Part shown: positions 17,123 to 26,900 of the stretch, one piece after another
How the letters are laid out: every line of letters starts with the position of its first letter
How positions within the stretch are numbered: position 1 is the stretch's first letter
Assembly: GCA_028821475.1 (NCBI GenBank)
Contig: JAPPGB010000112.1
Span: 1 to 37,301 of the forward strand
Length of the DNA stretch: 37,301 nt
DNA from: Spirochaetaceae bacterium
GTDB taxonomy: Bacteria; Spirochaetota; Spirochaetia; SZUA-6; Bin103
Direction: 5' to 3'
Notes under the pieces: generated by a model
The model's input: only the letters and a program-made list of their open reading frames with translations
The model's database searches: none
Told to the model about the DNA's origin: nothing
Program-made: the position numbers and the translations under genes

Positions 17123-17590
17123 GCCGCAACGATTCCCGCCCCCGCGTGGACCTGCCTACCCTTCGGTGCTTGCCTTCCGGCAAGAATAGGACGGAGTGTG
17201 CGATTCTGGATCTACGTGGTCTATGTGCGGTTGATTGCGCCATCGGTTGACTAGTTAGTACGATAATCCGGTGCTGAGCTTGAGGAAGATCGACAATCCG
17301 TCCAGTAGTTGTGCGGCAGGCGAGGGCGAATCGCACTACGCTAGTTCAGGTCAGCGTGTGAACTATGGACTTGGGGCGCACTCGTGGATCGGACCTTTCC
17401 GTATAGGCCGCGGGCAGAGGATGAACGGCGCCGCGTTGTTTGAACCGGTCCATGGAGGATCTCGGTTTGGCTTCGTCGGCTCTCATAGAGTTAGTTCCGT
17501 GCATGTCCTATTTCGCTCACGCATTCGGGCTGTGGCTCTCTTGAGATACGCGACCTTTTACCGCAGGCCGGGCGGTCACATACACACTAT
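17123..17590. other. gene-poor stretch
   Basis: I see no coding sequence I can support here. One open frame (17271-17627) is low-complexity and lacks a ribosome binding site. The stretch probably contains the promoter of the small membrane protein gene downstream. Confidence 0.4.
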
Positions 17591-17601
17591 AGGAGGTGAA
17601 T

Positions 17602-18135
17602 ATGGCAGATCTTGGTGGATCGGATGAGCGCCTATACGACCGTGAGAAGCATGCTTATATGCAAAACTGCGAGTCAATGCGTAGTGTCAACGTACAGATG
17701 AATCGACTACCGACGTTTTCAGTGACTCTGACTGGAGGAATATGGTTTGGAATTGCGTTGTCATCTTCGATTGCAAACGGTGTGGCGTTCGGTGTGTTGT
17801 TGCTTGCGTGCGTCGCGAACTTTAGTCTTATCCTGATCGCGTTCCGCACGCGCGACGTGATCCAGAGCTATCTAGAAAGAATCGAATCCTTTTCGCCTAG
17901 TAGTTTCGCTGGGGGACGCCCAAAACGTAAGACACTAGGGAGGTTCGGGGACTACTCAATGATCACGGTTTATGCGCTTCTTATGGCAGCGGCGAGCTTG
18001 ATGTCTCTTGTTGGCGCCGTTTTTATCTACTGGCCCTTTGGTGAGAGTATAGGATGGAAAATCGGCGCAATTGTCGTAGCGATATGTGTTTTTGCTGCGT
18101 TCTACTTCATAGCTCGTGGACGGAAGAACACGTAG
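17602..18135 (+). CDS. small four-helix membrane protein
   Basis: An excellent ribosome binding site, AGGAGGTG, lies 5 bases before the ATG at 17602. The 177-residue protein has a charged cytoplasmic N-terminus (DERLYDREKHAYMQN) followed by two hydrophobic hairpins at about residues 36-80 and 119-172. Between them is an amphipathic basic loop (IQSYLERIESFSP, then GGRPKRKTLGRFG). I do not recognise the family. Small four-helix proteins of this layout occur as membrane effectors in several defence systems, which would suit the neighbourhood, but that is inference only. It is AT-richer than the flanks. The 400 bases after it (18136-18543) hold no gene I can support. Confidence 0.72.
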   Translation: MADLGGSDERLYDREKHAYMQNCESMRSVNVQMNRLPTFSVTLTGGIWFGIALSSSIANGVAFGVLLLACVANFSLILIAFRTRDVIQSYLERIESFSPSSFAGGRPKRKTLGRFGDYSMITVYALLMAAASLMSLVGAVFIYWPFGESIGWKIGAIVVAICVFAAFYFIARGRKNT

Positions 18136-18543
18136 ACTGTGGTCTCGCTACGGAATGGCGCTGAAGGATGGCAGGCAAAATGATCACCTCAAGTTACGAA
18201 ATGGCTGCTTGCTAGCTTGTCTCGCAACAAGACTTGCACTTTGGCCTTTCTCAGCGATTGTCGGCTTGACGCTGTACGAGTGGGTTTCCTGCAATCTTAG
18301 GCACCATGTCTGCAGGAAGGATCGGCCCCGCGGTTTCGATTGTCCGCGACTTCTCGTCGTTCGTGAGATGGCGAGCTTGTACCTTTCGGCACGTCACTTA
18401 GTCTCTGCTCGGACTTGCGACGCCTCGCAATTGTCGGCGTAACCATTGTGCAAAACGAGTTGTCGGAACGATCAGATGATTCACATCCAATATCTCGTAG
18501 AGAAATATTGGGGCGCCCGGTACGATACCGATAGGATGGTCAA

Positions 18544-19827
18544 ATGCTTGGATTGATGAGGCTGGAAAACCCTATCCAGCACTATGCGTGGGGGTCGAAG
18601 ACCGCGTTGGCCCGGTTGCAGGGGCGCCAGGCGGCCACCGAGCCTGAAGCGGAGGTGTGGATCGGTGCGCATCCGCAGGCACCGTCGGTGGTGACGGTTG
18701 CAGGGCGGCGCGTAACCTTGGACCGGCTGCTGGCGGATCGTCCGGATGAGATGTTGGGTCCGGCGGTAGAGCGCTTCGGAGCGGAGTTGCCGTTTCTGCT
18801 CAAGGTGCTGGCGGTGGCGGAGCCGCTGTCGATCCAGGCTCATCCGTCGCTGGAGCAGGCGGCGGAGGGGTTCGCGCGCGAGCAGGCGGCCGGCATCGCG
18901 CCCGATGCACCGAACCGCAACTACCGAGACCGCAACCACAAGCCGGAGTTGGCGGTGGCGCTGGAGCCGTATTGGATGATGAGCGGCTTTCGGCCCTACG
19001 CCGAGCTGGTGCACCACCTGGAGGTGGTCGGCGTGCCGGAGCTGCGAGCCGCGAATGACGGGCTGCGCCGGCAGCCGACGGGACGAGCGCTGGCCGCACT
19101 GATGGCCACGGTGCTGCAACTGAGTGATCGGGAACGCGCGGACCTGGTGTCGCGGACCGAGGAACACGCGGCCAGCCAACTCCGTCGCGAAGACCGCGGG
19201 TCAAACCCGGAGGACACGGGATCGCCGTCGTCAGCGCTGACCGAGGCAGAAACCGCGTCGCGCTGGGTGCAACGGCTGGCTGCCAGTTACCCCGGCGATG
19301 CCGGCGTGCTCAGTCCGTACCTGCTGAACGTGTTGCACCTGGCTCCGGGCGAGGGCACTTTCACCGGTGCCGGCACGCTGCACGCCGCTCTGAGCGGAAC
19401 GGCGGTCGAGTTGCAGGCCAACTCCGACAATGTGCTGCGCGGCGGACTGACGGTGAAGCACGTCGATGTTCCCGAGCTTTTGCGCGTGGCGCGCTTCGTC
19501 CCTCAGGAAGCGGCCGTGTTGAACCCGGCGGCGGACGCCAACGGCGAGCGGCGCTACCCGACTCCGGCGGCGGAGTTTGCTCTGTCGTCGGTTGCACTCG
19601 ACACGCTCCACGGGGCTCCGTTTGTGGGGACCACCGCTGGTCCCGAGATTCTTCTATTCCTTTACGGCGATGCGGCGGTGACAGGCTCAGATGGCCGCAC
19701 CGTTGGCTGCCGTCCGGGTGAGGCGTTGTTCGTTCCTGCCGCCGTCAAGGGATACCGTGTCAATGGCAAGGCCACCATGTTCCGAGCTCGCGTGCCGCTG
19801 CCATCGGATCCCGAACCGTCCCCTTAG
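18544..19827 (+). CDS. manA: mannose-6-phosphate isomerase, class I
   Basis: The opening RLENPIQHYAWGSK and EVWIGAHP are typical of type I phosphomannose isomerases. Zinc ligands can be placed at Gln98 and His100 (SIQAHPS) and Glu135 (HKPELAVAL). A further histidine lies in GAGTLHA near residue 279, and the C-terminal cupin half has GGLTVKHVD. The enzyme interconverts mannose-6-phosphate and fructose-6-phosphate, feeding GDP-mannose and polysaccharide synthesis or mannose use. An AGGA site precedes the ATG at 18544; the ATG at 18556 is an alternative. It ends 8 bases before the phosphorothioation-associated gene, but the functional link is probably accidental. Confidence 0.92.
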   Translation: MLGLMRLENPIQHYAWGSKTALARLQGRQAATEPEAEVWIGAHPQAPSVVTVAGRRVTLDRLLADRPDEMLGPAVERFGAELPFLLKVLAVAEPLSIQAHPSLEQAAEGFAREQAAGIAPDAPNRNYRDRNHKPELAVALEPYWMMSGFRPYAELVHHLEVVGVPELRAANDGLRRQPTGRALAALMATVLQLSDRERADLVSRTEEHAASQLRREDRGSNPEDTGSPSSALTEAETASRWVQRLAASYPGDAGVLSPYLLNVLHLAPGEGTFTGAGTLHAALSGTAVELQANSDNVLRGGLTVKHVDVPELLRVARFVPQEAAVLNPAADANGERRYPTPAAEFALSSVALDTLHGAPFVGTTAGPEILLFLYGDAAVTGSDGRTVGCRPGEALFVPAAVKGYRVNGKATMFRARVPLPSDPEPSP

Positions 19828-19835
19828 CCAAGCGT

Positions 19836-20411
19836 ATGGCACTTGGCACCGGCCCTCCACGGAGGAGTGAGCCGGAGTTGACGGCGGACAGACTCGCCGG
19901 CTCCGTAAGCCATCTCCCGGTTGGCAAGCGGGTGGGCGGTGAGTTCTACATCCACCGCGATGCGTTGGCAAGGCACGATCCGACGTTGTTGCGCCTTGTG
20001 GCGGACTACGCTTTCGATGGAGGCGATGCGTTCGGTTGGAACGTGTGCAAGCTTTCACCGCGCCGTCACCGGGTCTCCTTGCTGTGGTACCCTTGCTTCC
20101 GAGAACGAGCTCATCCGGCTCTTGCCGCGGCCCTGACCGTGGATCTCAGGCGCGGAACGGGCCACGTGCGTCGCTACTCGGATCGGAGCAACCGTCCGGT
20201 CCTGCACCGCAAGGAGCTCCTCGTTGGGACCGCCGACCCGGACTACCAGCGGTTCGCGGCGCTGACACAACAGGAAGAACGCGCCGGTCTGTTCGAAACA
20301 CCCTCGATCATCGGGCACGAGCGTGGATGGGCAGCGCAGCTTGAACGGCGCGGACTGTCGATCCATGATCACCACCTGTGCCACGTGGGAGACGGAACAA
20401 AGCAGCGATAG
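19836..20411 (+). CDS. phosphorothioation-associated protein, N-terminal partner of the methyltransferase
   Basis: The 191-residue product contains PVGKRVGGEFYIHRDAL, LHRKELLVGTADPDY, a QQEERAGLF segment and IGHERGWAAQLERRGL. As I remember them, such blocks form the N-terminal region of longer phosphorothioation-associated putative methyltransferases, where they precede the Rossmann methyltransferase domain in one chain. Here the reading frame ends at TAG (20409-20411), which overlaps the GTG start of the next gene. The two may be made as separate, translationally coupled chains. A recent split is the alternative. Start: ATG 19836, or TTG 19878 behind a GGAGGAG site. The exact role is unknown. 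Confidence 0.65.
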   Translation: MALGTGPPRRSEPELTADRLAGSVSHLPVGKRVGGEFYIHRDALARHDPTLLRLVADYAFDGGDAFGWNVCKLSPRRHRVSLLWYPCFRERAHPALAAALTVDLRRGTGHVRRYSDRSNRPVLHRKELLVGTADPDYQRFAALTQQEERAGLFETPSIIGHERGWAAQLERRGLSIHDHHLCHVGDGTKQR

Positions 20412-21826
20412 TGGAAGTACGTCGTGACCGAACAGCGATAGCACGCTCCGACTTCTCGCGGCCTGTGCAACTGCTGATCGGCAACGGGGTGCTCGCCCCG
20501 GAGCGCACCTTCTTCGACTACGGCTGCGGCCTCGGCGACGACGTTCGTTTCCTGCGGTCCCTCGGCTACGTCGCACACGGGTGGGATCCGGCCCACCAAC
20601 CCGACGAGACGCTGCGGCGGGCAGCGGTGGTGAACCTCGGTTACGTGCTCAACGTCATTGAACGGCCAGCGGAGCGCGCCGGCGCGCTGCGGCGGGCGTT
20701 CGACCTTGCCGAGACCTGCCTCTGCGTCTCCGTCCTCATCGGCTCGGGATCCTACGCGGGCGAAGTACAGAACTACGGTGACGGAGTGCTTACGTCACGC
20801 AACACGTTTCAGAGGTACTACCAACAGGAGGAGGTGGCCAAGTACCTCGAAGAGGCGCTCGGCATCGTGCCTATTCCGCTCGAAGCCGGTGTGTTCCTCG
20901 TCTTCAGGCGCAGTGAAGATGCACACGCATTCCTCCTGAACCGTCTGCAACGATCGGTCCCGCTCATCCACGGCGTTCCACGCCAACGCAAGCGGCTCCT
21001 GCGAGCCGCCCTCCTCGATGCGTTCCAGACGGAGCACAAGGAGGACTGGGCGGCCTATGCGAACTTCGTGGCCACCCGCGGCCGTCCTCCGGCCAACGCC
21101 GAATCATCCGCGTTGCAGGCGGCCGCCGAGCATGGCTTGGCGCCGACCGATCTGTGGGAGGCTGCCGCGAACGAGCTTGCCGGGTCGCAACTCAGCGAGC
21201 AGCGTCGCCTCCGCACCAACCAGTACATCGTGTTCATGGCGATATGCCGCTTTCGGGGGGTGCCGAGACTTGGCGAATTGGCGGTCACCGCTCGTTTCGA
21301 CATCCGCTACTACTTCCGTAGTTACAGTCACCTCAAGGAATTGAGCAACAAGCACCTGTTTGCCGCGGGGGACAACGACAAGGTAGCGGAGCTGTGTGAA
21401 GACGCACCTGTCGGAGTGAACACGACCGACGGATACTTCGTCGCCCGGCGGGACCTCCCGCAGCTCGACCCCACCCTACAGATCTACGCACGCCTCGGAG
21501 AGCTGTTCTTCGGCGACCTCGACCGTATGGATGTCGTCAAGATCCACAAGACCTCGCCGCGGCTCTCCTTGTTCTCGCTCAACGACTTGAACGAGGCCGT
21601 GCCCCGGCTGAAGACGCGCGTGAAGATCGACCTGCAGGCCCAACAGGTGCGGTTCTTCGATCACGCCACCAACGTCGAACCGGAACTCCTTATAGGCAAA
21701 CAACTTCTGGGGTTCAAGCAAGGCAATACGGACGAGAGCGCCGTTATGGCGGGTAGGAGGATACTCATGCATGACGCTCCGTTCGGCCTGATCGTGCGGG
21801 AGAAAGACCTGCGGGGGCCGGCATGA
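20411..21826 (+). CDS. DNA phosphorothioation-associated putative methyltransferase
   Basis: After a short basic start (RRDRTAIARSDFSRPVQLL) comes a SAM-binding motif, TFFDYGCGLGDDVRF, near residues 33-47. AHGWDPAHQPD and VVNLGYVLNVIERP follow, all typical of the family described as DNA phosphorothioation-associated putative methyltransferase. A long C-terminal region of some 300 residues includes FDIRYYFRSYSHLKELSNKH. The family is found beside dnd/ssp genes, but its target is not established. The GTG start at 20411 overlaps the previous stop, and the frame also stays open back to 20378. It ends 97 bases before the cysteine desulfurase gene on the same strand. Confidence 0.82.
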   Translation: MEVRRDRTAIARSDFSRPVQLLIGNGVLAPERTFFDYGCGLGDDVRFLRSLGYVAHGWDPAHQPDETLRRAAVVNLGYVLNVIERPAERAGALRRAFDLAETCLCVSVLIGSGSYAGEVQNYGDGVLTSRNTFQRYYQQEEVAKYLEEALGIVPIPLEAGVFLVFRRSEDAHAFLLNRLQRSVPLIHGVPRQRKRLLRAALLDAFQTEHKEDWAAYANFVATRGRPPANAESSALQAAAEHGLAPTDLWEAAANELAGSQLSEQRRLRTNQYIVFMAICRFRGVPRLGELAVTARFDIRYYFRSYSHLKELSNKHLFAAGDNDKVAELCEDAPVGVNTTDGYFVARRDLPQLDPTLQIYARLGELFFGDLDRMDVVKIHKTSPRLSLFSLNDLNEAVPRLKTRVKIDLQAQQVRFFDHATNVEPELLIGKQLLGFKQGNTDESAVMAGRRILMHDAPFGLIVREKDLRGPA

Positions 21827-21922
21827 AGGTGGTTTTCGCTGGCACTCGCCTCTAGCGGGTTCCAGCGGAACGAAAGATGTGGTACTTTGTGGTTGCCCTT
21901 TGGTGGTTGCGGAGACGCGGCG

Positions 21923-23080
21923 ATGATCTATCTCGATAACAATGCCACGACATTCCTGATTCCGTCCGTGCGTGAGCGAATCGAGGAGCTGATCGCAGGG
22001 CCGATCGGCAACCCGTCGAGTCCGTACCGACTCGGTGCCGAGGCCCGCTACGCGCTCGAGCAGGCCCGCGACCGGGTGGCCGATGCACTCGGGACGCGTG
22101 CTGATTGTATCCTGTTCGTGGCGAGCGGGTCCGAGGCCAACGCCATGGCCCTCGCCACTGCTCAGTCCTGCGAACAGCAGCGCGACGAGATCCTTGTCAG
22201 CGAGGTCGAGCACTCATCGGTCACCGCCAACGCGACCTTGCTCGGCGCTCGCGGTTACAAGGTGCGCTACGTGTCCGTTGATAGAAACGGACGGATCGAT
22301 GTTGGCCAACTCGCCGACACGCTCGGCGAGCGCACCGCTGTCGTATCGGCACAGTGGGTAAACAACGAGACCGGCGTTACACAGCCGGTGGAGGACATAG
22401 CCGCGCTCTGCCGCGACGCCGGTGCACTGTATCACTGCGACGCCGCGCAGGCGTTGGGAAAGATCCCGATCGACGTCGAGGGGCAGGTTGGCGTGGATCT
22501 GATGACCGTCACCGCCCACAAGATCAACGGCCCCACTGGAGTCGGCGCCCTGTACGCTCGAGATCCGGCGCTGTTGCATCCGCTGGTGGGCGGTGGTGAC
22601 CAAGAACAGGGCCTCCGCGGTGGCACCGAGAACCTGATCGGCGCAGTAGGATTCGGCGTTGCTGCCGCGGAGCGGATGAGGACCTTCACCTCCGCGACCG
22701 CACTGATCGAGGCGTGCCGCGATACGTTCGAGCAGACGGTTCTCGCCGCGGAACCCCGACTACTGGTGAATGGCGATCTTGCGCACCGCGTCGGGAACAC
22801 GTCCAATCTGCAGTTCCCGGGCATCGACGGCGCCATGCTCGTCGCCGCGCTCGACGATCAGGAGATTTACTGTTCACAGAGTTCGGCGTGCACGACGGCG
22901 CGGCCGACACCCTCCCACGTACTCACAGCGATGGGGCTCACCGAATCCGAGGCGTACGCCTCGCTCCGCTTCTCTTTCGGTGTGCTCAACAAGGTGGAGG
23001 AAGCGCAGCGGGCAGCGGAGCAAGTGGTGGCGAGCTACCGGGACTTGGTCGAGCGCCTGCATCGGCTTGGGGTAGCGTGA
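21923..23080 (+). CDS. sspA: cysteine desulfurase of the phosphorothioation system (SspA/DndA type)
   Basis: This 385-residue class V aminotransferase fold starts MIYLDNNATT, the usual desulfurase opening. The PLP lysine is Lys200 in AHKINGPTGVG. The sulfur-carrying cysteine is most likely Cys323 in QSSACTTARPTPSH. The enzyme takes sulfur from L-cysteine as a persulfide and hands it to the PP-loop protein encoded at the end of this operon. Position at the head of the DUF4007/ATPase/PP-loop cluster identifies it as the system's own desulfurase rather than IscS. The ATG at 21923 was chosen because the family starts there. The DUF4007 gene begins one base after the stop. Confidence 0.9.
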   Translation: MIYLDNNATTFLIPSVRERIEELIAGPIGNPSSPYRLGAEARYALEQARDRVADALGTRADCILFVASGSEANAMALATAQSCEQQRDEILVSEVEHSSVTANATLLGARGYKVRYVSVDRNGRIDVGQLADTLGERTAVVSAQWVNNETGVTQPVEDIAALCRDAGALYHCDAAQALGKIPIDVEGQVGVDLMTVTAHKINGPTGVGALYARDPALLHPLVGGGDQEQGLRGGTENLIGAVGFGVAAAERMRTFTSATALIEACRDTFEQTVLAAEPRLLVNGDLAHRVGNTSNLQFPGIDGAMLVAALDDQEIYCSQSSACTTARPTPSHVLTAMGLTESEAYASLRFSFGVLNKVEEAQRAAEQVVASYRDLVERLHRLGVA

Positions 23081-23081
23081 C

Positions 23082-23996
23082 ATGCGGTTCGGTGGACACC
23101 AGACGTTCTACCTCCGCGAGGGCTGGCTGGCCAAGGGGCTTGCACTGCTCCTGGAAGATGCGAGCGCGTTCGACGACCCGTTCGTTGCCGATCAGCTCGG
23201 CGTGGGCCGCAATATGGCCAAGTCGATCGAGCACTGGCTGTTGGCGACCGGGCTGGCCATCAAGGCGGAGCGCCGGCGGCGACCCGAGAGGCCGCGCCTG
23301 AAGGCGACCGAGTTCGGCCAGATCATCGCCAAACACGATCCCTGGTTTCTCGATCCCGGCACCTGGTGGTTTCTGCACATCAATCTTGTGCGCAACCCGG
23401 CGCACGCCGCGACCTGGCACTGGTTCTTCAACTTCTACGCTTCGAGCAGGTTCGAACGGGCCACGGTCGTGGCACAGCTTGAGCAACACGAGCGCATGCG
23501 CTCACAGCGGGTGCCTTCGCCGAAGACGCTCGAACGCGACGTAAGCTGCTTCCTCGGCAGCTACGCCGTCGAAGTGCCCTACCGGCGCAAGGATCCAGAA
23601 GAAGAGATCGATTGCCCCTTTCAGGAGCTGCGCATCATTCGCCATTTCCGCGCATCGGGCTATTACGAGCTGAATCGGCGGCGCAAGTCGATATCCCCCC
23701 AGGTGTTGCTATACGCGCTGAAGGTGCCCGGCCTGATGTTCGACGCGCGCACCGGGATGGTCGACATCACGCTCCACGATCTGCACCGACTGGAAGGTGG
23801 CCCAGCACAGGTACTGGTACTCTCTGCCGACGCGCTATTCGAGCACTTGGTGGAGCTTGAGACCGGCGGCAGGGACGTGCCGTTCTCGATGAGCGGCCTG
23901 GCTGGTGATCGGCAGCTCCGGTACGAGTTTGTGCCCACGCCGGAGTTGGTGTCCCGGCACTTCGAGAGTGCGGCGGCGGAGTTGGCTTATGTCTAA
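23082..23996 (+). CDS. sspB: DUF4007 protein, SspB-type phosphorothioation nickase candidate
   Basis: The protein opens with MRFGGHQTFYLREGWLAKGL, the DUF4007 hallmark, and has the normal length of 304 residues. In SspABCD systems a protein that I remember as carrying this domain, SspB, nicks DNA and recognises the site at which sulfur replaces a backbone oxygen on one strand. Conserved-looking blocks include WWFLHINLVRNP around residues 100-112 and a W-H-W-F-F-N-F-Y stretch. It is packed between the desulfurase (1-base gap) and the ATPase gene, whose ATG overlaps its stop by 8 bases. Translational coupling is therefore likely. The Ssp assignment rests on family and context together. Confidence 0.82.
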   Translation: MRFGGHQTFYLREGWLAKGLALLLEDASAFDDPFVADQLGVGRNMAKSIEHWLLATGLAIKAERRRRPERPRLKATEFGQIIAKHDPWFLDPGTWWFLHINLVRNPAHAATWHWFFNFYASSRFERATVVAQLEQHERMRSQRVPSPKTLERDVSCFLGSYAVEVPYRRKDPEEEIDCPFQELRIIRHFRASGYYELNRRRKSISPQVLLYALKVPGLMFDARTGMVDITLHDLHRLEGGPAQVLVLSADALFEHLVELETGGRDVPFSMSGLAGDRQLRYEFVPTPELVSRHFESAAAELAYV

Positions 23997-26900
23997 CAAC
24001 GGCCGCTCGCATACGGTCGACGCACAGCAGATCCTGCGCTCCATCAACGTCACGCTTGACAACGCTACGCCGGAGCGCATCGCACACTTTGTCCCCACGG
24101 CGAAGAGCACCCGGCTACTGCGTTCCTGGCTCCTGCCGGGCCAATCGTCGAGCTACTTCGTGGTTGCCCCGTACGGTACCGGGAAGTCTCTTGCCGCTGC
24201 GTTCTTCCTCCAGGCCGTCGAGAACCTTGGGCAATCGCGCGACGTGCTCGGGCGTATCACAGAGCGATTCGCGAGCGTCGACGCTGATCTCGCTGATGTA
24301 TTGAGGTCGCGCGTCCATCCGGAGCAGGGGGCCCTGTTCGCTCAGCAGGGCGCAACGGTGGTGTTGTCCGGCTTTCAGCCGGATGTCCCGGCTGCCGTGC
24401 AAGCAGCGCTGCTGGCTTCGCTGAAGCGCGTCGGTCATCAGGAAGCAGCGAACCTGGTGTCACGCGCGCGAGTTACCTCGATGGACGCGGTGATCGCGCT
24501 CCTGAGCAAAATCCGTGAGCGGTACTGCCCCAATTCCATCGACCGCTTGGCGATCGTATGGGATGAATTCGGGCGCCATCTTGAGGAACTCGTCGTCCGG
24601 GGGACCTCGGCGAGCCTTGCCGACGTTCAGACCCTCGCCGAGTTCTGCGCTAGGACCAAGCGCGTGCCCATGACCCTTGCGCTGCTGCTGCATCAGGGGT
24701 TGTCCCGCTACGCGACGAACACGTCGGTGACGGTCCAGCGCGAGTGGAAGAAGATCGAGGGCCGCTTCGAGACGATTCAATTCGTCGATGACAGCAAAGA
24801 ACTGTACCAGTTGATCGGGCAGATCATGCGCCAGATCAGATTGAAAGGACATCCGCCGCGCAAAGTGCTCGATCGAGGCTTGCGGACGTGTCGGGACGTT
24901 GGCCTGTTCGGTGACTTCTCTCTCGAAGAGACGGAGCAGATGCTCTCGGATTCATATCCGCTTGAACCGATCACCCTTTACCTGCTACCTCGCGTGTCGT
25001 CCCGCGTGGCTCAGAACGAACGCACTCTGTTTACCTTCCTCTATTCGCTCGCTACGACGGAATCCATCTCGGGGCCGGTAACGCCCGACAGGTTGTACGA
25101 CTACTTCTCCGACGCCATGAGGGCTGACTCGTTGCCGGGCGGGAGCTACCACACGTGGCTGGAGACTGAGAGCGCCCTGCACAAGGCGAACGCTGCTCTC
25201 GACCAGAAGGCGTTGAAGTGTGCCTGCCTGCTTGGGCTCGGTTTGGTCGGGGAGCGTTCGCGCGTTAGCCGGAAGCTCCTGGAGTGCGCGGTATCGGGAT
25301 ATGGCGCCGTCAGGGCCGCCCGCGATAGTGTCAGACGCCTGATCTCCTCCAACCTGTTGCTCTACCGGCGCAATGCCGACAACGTCTCGATCTGGCACGG
25401 TACCGATCTCGATCTGCGTGGCCGTCTCGACCAGGAGAAGGAGCGGCTGGGTTCCCGGTTTGACCACGTCGCGTTTCTCGCATCGGAGGCTCCGCCTGCT
25501 CCTTGGAAGTCAGTCGAATACAACGTCGAATTCGGTACCGAGCGGTACTTCGAGAGTCGCTACCTAGCCGCTCATGCCATCCTGATGGCGGCAAGCGTAG
25601 GAGAGGTGCTGCCCCCAGCCTCGACGGCGGACGGAATGCTCTACGTCGTGATTCCGGAGTCCCATGAGGAGCGGGGAGAGGTGCGCAAGTACCTTGAGCG
25701 TCAGACGCTGGAGCCAGGCGTTGTGGTTGCCGTACCGCGACAGGCCGATCACGTGGCCGAAGCCGCACTGGACGTGTATGCGCTGCAGTTGCTGCGGCAG
25801 GACACGAGCTTGCTCGCTGAAGATCCGCTGGTCGAGCCTGAACTCGCTCAGATGATCGACGATGCACAGGGCTATCTGAACCTTCACCTTGCCCGCATGT
25901 TCCATCCGTCGGTGGAAGGACCGGAGTATCGGTGGCGCGACCACTACCATGCAATCATATCCCCGAAGCAGCTCCGCCAGTTTCTCTCGTCGATCATGCG
26001 CGAGGTATATCCGCTCACCCCACGCATCAAGAATGAGATAATCGTGCGGCGCCGGCCTCGACCGGCAATCGTGAATTCCCGTAAGAAGCTGATCTTGGGC
26101 ATACTGGAACGATCCGGTACCGATAACCTCGGACTGGAAGGATTCCGGCCCGACATGTCGATGTTCCGGACGGTACTGCTCCTTACGGGCCTCTATCGAA
26201 GCGACCTCAAGGATCCTGATGGCGAGGATGCCACGTGGCGGTACGCCGTACCCGAGGAACTGCAAGACGACGGGCTGCGCCAGATCTGGGAACGTATGCG
26301 GGACTTCCTGACTACACCGTCGAGCGATCCCAAGCCGCTGCCCGATCTCATTTCGATGCTCGGTAGCGCACCCTATGGTGTCCGGGGCGGTGTCGTGCCG
26401 ATTCTGCTCGCTGCCGGCATTCGAGCGTTTCCGGGTCCGATCAGCATCACCACCGTGGACGGCTCGTACGTGAGCGACCTGTTGCCTTCAACCATTGAGG
26501 AGATGGCCGCGCATCCAAACGAATACCAAGTCCTTGTTCCCAATCTGAGAGCCGCACAGCGGGAGTTCCTCGATCGGGTGGCCACGCTGTTCGGATACAT
26601 GGACGGGGAAGGGACGGAGGCCGATCCGGTGCGGCGCTGTCACGACGCGCTCGTGAACTGGCGCAGCACGCTCCCGTACAGCGCCCTTTCGTCTCGGTAC
26701 CTGTCTGGACGCGTGCGTTCATTCGGCCGGCTAATGACTGCTGCGGTTGATCCCTATCGGCTGTTGTTCGAAGCGGTGCCCAGGGTTCTCGACGTGCCAA
26801 ACACCGAAGTGGGCGGCCTGCTGCATGCGTTGTCCGAGTGCAAAGCAGAGATCGAGGGGGTTTTGCACTGGAACTACGAAGCCGCCTCCCGCGCCATCCG

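Noticed and set aside
17271-17627. 118-codon open frame upstream of the small membrane protein
   Set aside because: It has no ribosome binding site, no recognisable domain, and ends inside the next gene.
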